A DNA stretch of 5,178 nt, from assembly GCA_965365445.1 (NCBI GenBank), contig CBDUBS010000242.1, positions 1-5,178 on the forward strand. The letters run 5' to 3'. Source of the stretch: CBDUBS01 sp965365445 (GTDB taxonomy: Bacteria > Bacteroidota > Rhodothermia > Rhodothermales > DASSAV01). The position numbers were made by a program, and so were the translations under genes. The notes under the pieces were generated by a model. It did not search any database. It was not told the origin of the DNA and saw only the letters and a list, made by a program, of their open reading frames with translations. Below, in pieces: positions 1-5,178 of the stretch (positions within the stretch are counted from its first letter, which is position 1; every line of letters starts with the position of its first letter).

Positions 1-1458
1 CGAGGTTTCCACGGGGGCCGTCTCCGGCAGGCCCGCCTCGTACAGCCATACCTGCGGCCGTATCCGGTCGGCCAGGCGCCGGTCTCCCCGGATGAGCGTT
101 TCTTCCAGCTCGGCAAGGAAGCGCCCGGTAGTCATCGGCGTAAAGGCGTGCGCATCGAAGTACGCCCTCAGGAAGCGGTCGAACGGTTCGCGCCCCACCG
201 CCAGTTCGATGGAGCGCAGAAAGGCGGCGCCCTTTTCGTAGGGGATGGTCGAAAGGCCCTCGTCCGGGTCGCGTCCTTCCAGGTCTACCACGAGGCGGGT
301 ATCCGGAGACGTTGCGCCCATGTGCTCCATTTCGTCGGCCAGGTCCTGCCGGCCCAGGCTTCGCAGCATTGCGGCGTATTCGGGGCCGTACAGTTTTTCC
401 ATGATGCGGTTCTCGAAGTACGTCGTAAAACCCTCGTTGAGCCAGATGTCGTTCCAGGCGGCGTTCGTGACGAGGTTCCCCGACCAGGAGTGCGCCAGTT
501 CGTGGGCGATCAGGCTGACCAGCGACCGATCCCCCGCCAGGATGGTAGGCGTGGCAAACGTGAGGCGCGGGTTTTCCATGCCGCCGAAGGGAAACGACGG
601 GGGCAGCACGAGTACATCGTACCGTTCCCACCGGTAGGGGCCGTACAGCGCCTCCGCCGCCTCCAGCATGGCTTCCATGTCCACGAACTCCGAGGCGGCG
701 CGCTCGACTACTTCCGGCTCCGCATACACGCCGGTGCGCGGACCGAGCGGCCGGAAGGACAGATCTCCCACGGCCAGCGCGATCAGGTACGGAGGGATCG
801 GCTGCGACATCTCGAAACGGTAGGCTCGCCCTCGTTCCGCCGGCTCGCCTTCCGGCGTAATCATCCGGGCGCTCATGACGGCCCGCAGGGGTTCCGGAAC
901 GACGATCCGCGCCGAGTACGTCTGCCGGATGCCCGGGCTATCCTGTGTGGGGATCCAGGTACGGGTCAGGATGGCCTGTCCCTGACTGAACAGAAAGGGG
1001 AACCGGCCTCCGGTCGTCATCTCCGGCGAGAGCCATTGCAGGGCGCCCGCTTCGGGGAGCGTTTCATACCCGATGACGATATCCTCCCCGGCGTCCGGCA
1101 GCCTGACGGTCAGGGGCCGGCCCAGCGGAAGCTGCTCGTCGCCCATCGCAAACCCGAGCGGCCGACCTGCGGCGTCGCTAACGTCCCGAATGACCAGCCC
1201 CCGGGTATCGAGCACGATCTCGGACGCGCCCGGAGCCCGCTCGACGGTAAGCGTTGCCGTACCCGAAAGCTTCATCGCCTCGAAATCGACCGCCAGATCC
1301 AGCGCCACGTGACGTACGGCGGCTTCCTCCGGGCGAGCGAAGGAATGAACATCGGCCGGCTGGGCCGCTGCCGGAGTGTATATCATAACGGACAGCACGG
1401 CCACGGCGACCGCACGAAAAAAGAGATGCCGGCCGGCAGGGATCCACGATTCAGTCAT
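1..1458 (-). CDS. Exported M1-family zinc aminopeptidase, leukotriene A4 hydrolase type (C-terminus beyond window)
   Basis: Predicted secreted or periplasmic zinc metallopeptidase removing N-terminal residues from peptides. Only 486 residues are in the window; the reading frame is open to base 1. I translated the minus strand by hand from ATG 1458-1456. Residues 1-32 form a signal peptide (Arg10/Arg15, then a hydrophobic run ending AAA, with Gln33 next). An N-terminal beta domain follows, with the SQGQA substrate-pocket motif at 158-162, equivalent to the SQCQA loop of human LTA4 hydrolase, and TWIPTQDSP at 167-175. The catalytic domain has GGMEN at 292-296, the HELAH zinc motif at 319-323 with the third zinc ligand Glu342 in WLNEGF, and the transition-state Tyr407 in PYEKG. 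The frame ends soon after a WLYEAGLP-like motif, where the helical C-terminal domain should start; bacterial relatives are usually about 600-640 residues, so roughly 120-150 are missing. No Shine-Dalgarno is seen. The family call is firm; peptidase activity is inferred from intact motifs, and epoxide hydrolase activity cannot be judged. Confidence 0.93.
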   Translation of the reverse strand, partial: MTESWIPAGRHLFFRAVAVAVLSVMIYTPAAAQPADVHSFARPEEAAVRHVALDLAVDFEAMKLSGTATLTVERAPGASEIVLDTRGLVIRDVSDAAGRPLGFAMGDEQLPLGRPLTVRLPDAGEDIVIGYETLPEAGALQWLSPEMTTGGRFPFLFSQGQAILTRTWIPTQDSPGIRQTYSARIVVPEPLRAVMSARMITPEGEPAERGRAYRFEMSQPIPPYLIALAVGDLSFRPLGPRTGVYAEPEVVERAASEFVDMEAMLEAAEALYGPYRWERYDVLVLPPSFPFGGMENPRLTFATPTILAGDRSLVSLIAHELAHSWSGNLVTNAAWNDIWLNEGFTTYFENRIMEKLYGPEYAAMLRSLGRQDLADEMEHMGATSPDTRLVVDLEGRDPDEGLSTIPYEKGAAFLRSIELAVGREPFDRFLRAYFDAHAFTPMTTGRFLAELEETLIRGDRRLADRIRPQVWLYEAGLPETAPVETS

Positions 1459-1532
1459 TTTCACGAATGTCGTTGCGTAAATCAATCGTCAAGGTCCACA
1501 TTCTGCAACTCCGATGCCGGGCTCGTGCGTAC

Positions 1533-1573
1533 ATTCGGAAATCCTGTGTTGGACTAATTGAGGATATCTGAAT
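1533..1573. repeat. Imperfect inverted repeat in the divergent intergenic region
   Basis: The arms ATTCGGAAATCCT (1533-1545) and AGGATATCTGAAT (1561-1573) are inverted copies matching at 11 of 13 positions, separated by 15 bases. As RNA, 12 of 13 positions could pair, counting one G-U pair. The repeat lies in the 156-base gap (1459-1614) between the divergent peptidase and esterase-like genes, nearer the latter. It could be a protein-binding site or a 5' UTR hairpin. No U-tract follows, so it is unlikely to be a terminator. I see nothing else firm in this gap: no convincing -10/-35 pair and no small ORF with a clear identity. Confidence 0.4.
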
Positions 1574-1614
1574 ATCGCCTTCCCTTCAGGCCCCGCCTAT
1601 ACCCCCATACCGTC

Positions 1615-2883
1615 ATGCGGGTTATTGTGATGCTCTTATGGGCTACCCTCACGGGGGTACATCTCAGCCAGGCCCAGATTACGCCTGACGAATCTGCCTG
1701 GCTTGCCCGGCATATCCAACCGCTTTCGACCGTCGATACGTCATTTCACGAACTGGGGTTTCTCGAGGACGTGCTACGGGGCCGGTCTGTCCTTCAGCTA
1801 GGCGCCGGCAGGAGTCAGCCTGTCGAAGTCATTCGTTTGCACACCCGGATAGTACGTTACCTCCATGAACGGCTCGGTTTCGATGTGCTCGTCCTCGAAG
1901 GCGGACTGTCCGATTGCGGCAGCGCCTATCTCGATGCCGATAGCCTGGACGCCCGCACGATCATGCAGGCGTGCTCACGCCGCGTATGCCGTTTCGAGGA
2001 GATGATTCCCCTTTTCGACTATATCAGGCGGACGCGGCGGACCGCCCGCCCGCTCATCCTGGCCGGCAACGACATCATGCCGACCGGAAACCGCTGGCCG
2101 AAGGTCATGGTCCGGCTGGCCGGGCAAATCGGCTACTCGGACCCGGCCGGTCTTCTGAAAGCCGACTCGCTCTATAGCAGGCTGTGGGTCGATCACCTGG
2201 ACGATGAGGCATACATCGAGCATACCCGAGCCGAAGTTGCCACACACTTTGGTAACTTCCTGGAATACCTCAGAGAACACGGCTCTCGACTCGATACCCT
2301 TCGCGCCGGAGGAATGCCTGTAGTCCGGTGGCTGCAACGGGCCGTCGAAAACCGCATCCTCGCCCTGGAACCCCGCCATTTTGCTAACAGAGAAACCATC
2401 GAGGCCGGAAGGGACGAAGCCATGGGCGCCAACATCGTCCATATGGCCCGCCGGCTTTACCCGGATCGTAAACTGGTGGTTATCGCCGCAAACGGCCACG
2501 TTTCAGAAGGGTATAGCCGGTCGAACGGGCGCTTCCGGCGCGCCGGAGAGTTTGTGACCGATGCACTTGGTGAGGCCGTCTACACCGTCGGTTTCTACAC
2601 AGGGGGCGGCGAGGCGCCCCACTTCACCGAAACAATAGCTCCTGCGCCGTTACCGGGCAGTCTGGAAGAGCGGTTTCAGCAATCGGGTTTCGAGGCCGCT
2701 TTCCTGGATGTGTCGGCCGTATCTCGATCTGATAGGCACGGCCGATGGCTTTTTCTACCTACCCCGACGTACCAGGAATTTCGCTTTCCGCAGACCATCA
2801 TCCCGAGTGAGCACTACGACGGCTTGCTGTTCGTCCGCCGGGTTACTCTGCCGACCGCACTCACGGAAAAGTCCTTACACTGA
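1615..2883 (+). CDS. Exported erythromycin esterase-like family protein with altered active site
   Basis: Member of the erythromycin esterase-like family (EreA/EreB/EreC fold, PF05139). Resistance members open the macrolide lactone ring; most genomic members have no known substrate. I start at ATG 1615 (422 residues) rather than an in-frame TTG at 1558, because this puts a signal peptide at the front: Met-Arg, a hydrophobic core, and SQA|Q at residues 18-21. Family features include the block LGAGRSQPVE (62-71), LHERLGFDVLVLEGGL (83-98), RPLILAGNDIMPTG (145-158), GRDEAMGANI (265-274), LYPDRKLVVIAANGHV (281-296) and a C-terminal YDGLLFVRR (401-409). The usual GExxHG is GAGRSQ here (Ala64 and Ser67 replace Glu and His), and the usual AHNxH is AANGH (Ala292 replaces His, His295 kept). 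Hydrolase activity is therefore doubtful. Cys101, Cys120 and Cys125 could form a disulfide in the exported protein. Its stop is 5 bases from the convergent neighbour's stop. Family membership is confident; function is unknown. Confidence 0.85.
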   Translation: MRVIVMLLWATLTGVHLSQAQITPDESAWLARHIQPLSTVDTSFHELGFLEDVLRGRSVLQLGAGRSQPVEVIRLHTRIVRYLHERLGFDVLVLEGGLSDCGSAYLDADSLDARTIMQACSRRVCRFEEMIPLFDYIRRTRRTARPLILAGNDIMPTGNRWPKVMVRLAGQIGYSDPAGLLKADSLYSRLWVDHLDDEAYIEHTRAEVATHFGNFLEYLREHGSRLDTLRAGGMPVVRWLQRAVENRILALEPRHFANRETIEAGRDEAMGANIVHMARRLYPDRKLVVIAANGHVSEGYSRSNGRFRRAGEFVTDALGEAVYTVGFYTGGGEAPHFTETIAPAPLPGSLEERFQQSGFEAAFLDVSAVSRSDRHGRWLFLPTPTYQEFRFPQTIIPSEHYDGLLFVRRVTLPTALTEKSLH

Positions 2884-2888
2884 ATGCG

Positions 2889-3749
2889 TCAAGGCTCCCA
2901 GCACGCCCGGTTGTCGCGCGCGAAGGTTTCGAAGGACCGGGGCGGGCGGCCCAGAACCTGCTGCACCCCGTCCGCGAGCCGCCCGGCCAGACCGAGCTTT
3001 GCCGAAGTGTACAGGCCGCTCATCACCAGTACGGAGCCCCACGAGTGTCCCAGACGGCGCATATGCCGGATGAAGGAAACGACGGACGGATCGGGGTAGG
3101 TGATCGTGCGGCCGAGCACCCGGGAGAGAATGCGGGCGACTTCATCGTAGCGAAGCGCCTCGGGCCCGGTGAGGTCGTACGCCCGGTTTTCGTGGCCGGG
3201 CTCGGTGAGCGCGACGACCCCGGCTTCGGCTACGTCGCGCACGTCCACGAAGCTCGTTCGGCCGCTGCCGGCGGGTACGAAAAGGCGGTTCCGCTCCCGT
3301 ATGTCGCTCCGATGGACAGTGCTCAGGTTCTGCATGAAAAACCCGGCCCGCAAAAAGGTATACGCCATACCGGACTGCCGCAGATGCGCCTCGATGCGCC
3401 GGTGAGGTACGACCGGGTTTTTCTCGACGCCCAGCAACGACAGAAACACGACGCGCCGCACGCCGGCTGCCGCCGCGGCGTCGATGGCCGGGGAGATAAA
3501 CCGCTTTACGTCCGATATGGCGGGCGGCCGTACCAGAAAAACCCGCTCGACACCTTCGAAGGCGGCGGCAAACGTATCCGGACGCTCGAAATCGAACGCG
3601 ACGGTGGAAAGGGCATCCGCCTCGGGCCGCCTGATGCGGGCCGGATCGCGCAGGGCGGCCCGAACGGCAATGCCCCGTTCGAGAAGCCCGCGCACGACCT
3701 CCTGGCCTGCATTTCCGGTAGGGCCGGTTACGAGAATGGGTACGGACAT
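2889..3749 (-). CDS. NmrA-like NAD(P)-binding oxidoreductase (atypical SDR)
   Basis: A 286-residue cytoplasmic Rossmann protein of the NmrA/quinone-oxidoreductase-like atypical short-chain dehydrogenase group. Some relatives reduce quinones or azo compounds with NAD(P)H; others only sense redox state. The N-terminus reads ILVTGPTGNAG, with the dinucleotide glycines at Gly9, Gly12 and Gly15. Arg34 in ALRDPAR, after the second strand, favours NADP(H) (inference). Further family features are FLVRPP (71-76), SLLGVEKN (104-111) in place of the classical Ser-Tyr-Lys catalysis, FLRAGFFMQN (132-141), and GRTSFVDVRDVAEA (163-176), which resembles the family's usual segment before the C-terminal substrate domain. 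I chose ATG 3749 because it sits directly before the first beta strand. An in-frame TTG at 3770 would add seven residues and overlap the upstream repressor stop by four bases (TTGA). It lies 17 bases downstream of the TetR gene and is probably cotranscribed with it. The substrate is unknown. Confidence 0.88.
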   Translation of the reverse strand: MSVPILVTGPTGNAGQEVVRGLLERGIAVRAALRDPARIRRPEADALSTVAFDFERPDTFAAAFEGVERVFLVRPPAISDVKRFISPAIDAAAAAGVRRVVFLSLLGVEKNPVVPHRRIEAHLRQSGMAYTFLRAGFFMQNLSTVHRSDIRERNRLFVPAGSGRTSFVDVRDVAEAGVVALTEPGHENRAYDLTGPEALRYDEVARILSRVLGRTITYPDPSVVSFIRHMRRLGHSWGSVLVMSGLYTSAKLGLAGRLADGVQQVLGRPPRSFETFARDNRACWEP

Positions 3750-3766
3750 AGGAGAGGGGTACAGGG

Positions 3767-4360
3767 TCAACGGGATTCGGTCGGCGGGGAAACCCGCCCC
3801 CCGACCGCCCGCAGGAACAGAAAAACGTAGCGCTCGGCCGCTTCTTCGATGGAATAAGGGTACCGCTCCGGCATGACGTCCCGGTTAACGGCGTCGGAAA
3901 AGAGGCTGCCCATGAGCATGGCGCAAGCGGATCGCTCATCCACCACCCGGTCGATCAGGCCGCGGTCTCGAAGCCGGCTCAGGTAGGCGCTCAGTTCGTT
4001 TGCGACGAGCCGGGTGCTTTCGCTCACGAAAGCGCACATTACGGGGTACTCCTCGAATTCCGCCAGACTCGAGCGTATCAGGGCCCGGTACCGGAACAGA
4101 AAGGCCATCTGGTGGCGCGCCCAGGCCAGCAGCTCGCCCGCCGGGTTCCGAGGTTCGGGAGGCAACCCGACCGGGGGGAGCCGGTCCAGCGCCTGATGCA
4201 ACGCCTCGCGCAGCAAGTTCTCCTTCGTGCCGAAGTGCCGGAACAGGGTCACTTCGTTGCAGCCCGCCTCGCTCGCGATGCGTCGGGTAGTGGCTCCACG
4301 CGTACCGGTTTCCGCGTACACCCGCAGCGCTACCTCCAGAATGTGCTCTCGCGTATCCAT
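3767..4360 (-). CDS. TetR/AcrR-family transcriptional regulator
   Basis: A 197-residue one-component DNA-binding regulator. The N-terminal domain has the TetR pattern: helix 1 REHILEVALRVYAETG (4-19), then the helix-turn-helix TTRRIASEAGCNEVTLFRHFGTKENLL (24-50), with recognition helix around VTLFRHF (37-43). The rest is an alpha-helical ligand and dimerisation domain, too divergent to predict a ligand. The frame is open upstream to 4432, but ATG 4360 is preferred: it gives the normal TetR N-terminal length, and the longer version would translate straight through the palindrome at 4389-4408. An AGGGG lies only a base or two before the ATG, too close for a normal ribosome binding site. The gene is first in a minus-strand pair with the NmrA-like reductase and is divergent from the SDR at 4469. 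TetR regulators commonly repress themselves and a divergent neighbour, which fits this layout (inference). Confidence 0.93.
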   Translation of the reverse strand: MDTREHILEVALRVYAETGTRGATTRRIASEAGCNEVTLFRHFGTKENLLREALHQALDRLPPVGLPPEPRNPAGELLAWARHQMAFLFRYRALIRSSLAEFEEYPVMCAFVSESTRLVANELSAYLSRLRDRGLIDRVVDERSACAMLMGSLFSDAVNRDVMPERYPYSIEEAAERYVFLFLRAVGGRVSPPTESR

Positions 4361-4388
4361 ACCCCTAGGTACGACGGTACTGTAACGT

Positions 4389-4408
4389 ATGCAAGTACAT
4401 ACTTGCAT
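4389..4408. promoter_or_regulatory. Perfect 9-2-9 palindrome, candidate TetR operator
   Basis: ATGCAAGTA (4389-4397), two bases, then its exact reverse complement TACTTGCAT (4400-4408). It lies 28 bases upstream of the TetR start and 60 bases upstream of the divergent reductase start. Size, symmetry and location are what is expected of a TetR dimer operator. Its right arm supplies the TTGCAT of a candidate -35 box for the rightward gene, so binding would be expected to block transcription. A smaller GTAC-GACG-GTAC symmetry at 4369-4380 may be incidental. Binding itself is inferred. Confidence 0.68.
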
Positions 4409-4444
4409 TTTGTCGATTGCGTTCCCTATCATTCATCATATACT
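4403..4444 (+). promoter_or_regulatory. Candidate promoter for the rightward NAD(P)-binding reductase gene
   Basis: Two overlapping sigma-70-like readings exist. TTGCAT (4403-4408) lies 18 bases from TATCAT (4427-4432), where the -35 is inside the palindrome. TTGCGT (4417-4422) lies 16 bases from TATACT (4439-4444), where the palindrome is just upstream. This stretch is clearly more AT-rich than the surrounding coding DNA. The choice between the two is not decidable by eye, and a Bacteroidota-type promoter would use a different consensus. Confidence 0.4.
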
Positions 4445-4468
4445 TCTCTCCACCCTATTACGGCCATC

Positions 4469-5113
4469 ATGAATATCGTTGTGTTCGGCGCTTCCGGGCG
4501 GGTCGGCAGGCTGGTCGTGCAGCGCGCCTTGCAGCAGGGCCATTCGGTGAAGGCGTTTGCCCGCACCCCGGCCAAACTCGTCGAAAGCGGCCTTTCACTG
4601 GACGCGGACAACCTGGAAGTAATCCAGGGCGACATACATGACGCCGATAGCGTCTCGAAAGCAATCGAGGGGCAAGATGCCGTCATCAGCACCGTCGGGA
4701 TGACCAAAACCTCCAGCAAAAACGTGCTCACCGAAACGGCGGAAATACTCCTGCCGGCGATGAAACGCCACGGGGTGCGGCGGCTCGTCAGCCTTGTGGG
4801 AGCGGGGGTGGTGCATCCACGCGACGGGAATTCCGTCGGGCGGCGCATCATGCGCGCCGCTATGAAGCTCATGGTGCCGGCCATGCTGGCCGATGCCCAG
4901 CGCCATACGGACTTGCTCATGGCAAGCGACCTGGACTGGACGCTCGTGCGGCCCCCACGCCTCACCGACGGGGAGCGCAAAGGGGCCTACCGCACGGGGT
5001 ACCTCACCCTGGGCATCGGCGACGAGATATCCCGCCTCGATCTGGCCGATTACCTCGTCAAGCTGGCCGTGGAGGGCGGTTTCGAACGCGAAGCGCCCAT
5101 GGTAGGTTATTAA
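4469..5113 (+). CDS. NAD(P)H-binding Rossmann oxidoreductase (BVR-B/SDR_a5-like)
   Basis: A 214-residue cytoplasmic protein of the short NAD(P)H-binding group (PF13460-type; relatives include biliverdin reductase B/flavin reductase and many uncharacterised bacterial proteins). I start at ATG 4469 because MNIVVFGASGRVG puts the first beta strand and the dinucleotide glycines (Gly7, Gly10, Gly13) at the extreme N-terminus. The open frame extends to 4112, but that extension is antisense to the TetR gene and crosses the promoter region. Arg32 in AFART follows strand two and suggests NADP preference. Later features are QGDIHD (53-58), DAVISTVG (70-77), RRLVSLVGAGV (104-114), LDWTLVRPPRL (155-165) and ISRLDLADYLV (187-197), all in family order. 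The length is normal for the group. No Shine-Dalgarno is present. It is distinct from the NmrA-like protein on the other side of the repressor: shorter, and lacking the extra C-terminal domain. The substrate is unknown; flavin, quinone or reactive carbonyl reduction are plausible. Confidence 0.9.
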   Translation: MNIVVFGASGRVGRLVVQRALQQGHSVKAFARTPAKLVESGLSLDADNLEVIQGDIHDADSVSKAIEGQDAVISTVGMTKTSSKNVLTETAEILLPAMKRHGVRRLVSLVGAGVVHPRDGNSVGRRIMRAAMKLMVPAMLADAQRHTDLLMASDLDWTLVRPPRLTDGERKGAYRTGYLTLGIGDEISRLDLADYLVKLAVEGGFEREAPMVGY

Positions 5114-5177
5114 GGCGGACAGCTGCCGCGCCGAGGTACGCGGCGACGCCGGTGTTCTCCAGCACCTGCGCGACGAC
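5058..5177 (-). pseudogene. Possible truncated ferritin-like domain gene fragment (5' part beyond window)
   Basis: Translating the minus strand from 5177 gives VVAQVLENTGVAAYLGAAA, which resembles the helix of ferritin-like (PF13668-type, desiccation-related) proteins, where a Glu is followed by a Gly-Val-xx-Ala-Tyr pattern. The resemblance is lost by about 5106, where the frame enters the antisense of the reductase gene; it continues as 15 unrelated residues to a TGA at 5060-5058. A normal member would continue for another hundred residues or so, including further metal-ligand helices. So this is either a decayed or truncated gene, or a chance similarity in a stretch of only about 20 residues. 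The identification is from memory of the family, and the upstream part is outside the window. Confidence 0.4.
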
Positions 5178-5178
5178 G

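Noticed and set aside
148..1557. Long plus-strand open frame (469 codons) across the left region
   Set aside because: It is antisense to the M1 peptidase, whose motifs are unmistakable. Its translation is Arg-, Gly- and Pro-rich with no recognisable domain, as expected of a shadow frame in GC-rich DNA.
1549..1578. TTGGAC as a -35 box for the esterase-like gene
   Set aside because: No acceptable -10 hexamer lies at 16-18 bases; the best candidates match only half of the consensus.
1558..1614. TTG 1558 as start of the esterase-like gene
   Set aside because: It would place 19 polar and basic residues before a clear signal peptide that begins naturally at ATG 1615.
1615..2883. Macrolide resistance gene (ere)
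   Set aside because: It shows family-level similarity only, has a signal peptide, and lacks several residues needed for esterase catalysis.
3142..3939. Minus-strand frame of 265 codons overlapping the NmrA-like and TetR genes
   Set aside because: It is a different frame of the same strand as two well-supported genes and gives an Arg-rich low-complexity translation with no family features.
4112..4468. 119-residue N-terminal extension of the rightward reductase
   Set aside because: It would be antisense to the TetR gene and cross the palindrome and promoter region; the Rossmann fold starts exactly at ATG 4469.
5125..5144. GCCGCG/CGCGGC stem after the reductase stop as a terminator
   Set aside because: The stem is only 6 base pairs with an 8-base loop, has no following T-run, and lies in the putative ferritin-like coding stretch.
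1..5178. tRNA, rRNA, CRISPR, insertion sequence or phage elements
   Set aside because: No cloverleaf-like sequence, regular short repeats, transposase motifs or terminal inverted repeats were seen on either strand.

Overview
The window is GC-rich, gene-dense bacterial chromosome. It holds four complete protein genes, one gene cut by the left edge, and a short fragment at the right edge that looks like part of a ferritin-like gene. None of the five main start codons has a well-placed Shine-Dalgarno sequence, and both exported proteins have signal peptides ending in small residues followed by Gln (AAA|Q and SQA|Q). Together with the protein types (leukotriene-A4-hydrolase-type M1 peptidase, exported erythromycin-esterase-like protein) this suggests a high-GC member of the Bacteroidota/Rhodothermota group. 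That placement is an inference, not a demonstration.

Left half (1-2883): two divergently transcribed genes for exported proteins share a 156-base intergenic region. On the minus strand is the N-terminal 486 residues of an M1 zinc aminopeptidase of the LTA4-hydrolase type, with substrate-binding, zinc-binding and catalytic motifs all intact. On the plus strand is a 422-residue exported member of the erythromycin esterase-like family. Its fold-level motifs are recognisable, but several catalytic positions of the family are substituted. The intergenic region carries an imperfect 13-base inverted repeat.

Right half (2889-5113): a minus-strand pair encodes a TetR-family repressor followed by an NmrA-like NAD(P)-binding reductase. 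Divergent from the repressor is a second, shorter NAD(P)-binding Rossmann protein (BVR-B/SDR_a5 type). The 108 bases between the repressor and the second reductase contain a perfect 9-2-9 palindrome at 4389-4408, which overlaps a plausible promoter. The simplest reading is a self-contained, ligand-responsive redox or detoxification cassette: the repressor binds one operator and controls both itself with the NmrA-like gene and the opposing reductase.

At the far right (about 5106-5178, minus strand) a reading frame encodes a short stretch resembling the ferritin-like (PF13668-type) family. It runs into the antisense of the last gene and stops, so it may be a truncated remnant marking a rearrangement boundary. 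No RNA genes, CRISPR arrays, insertion sequences or phage genes were seen. I found no clear new multi-gene system; the main oddities are the catalytically altered esterase-like protein, the operator-centred reductase cassette and the edge fragment.
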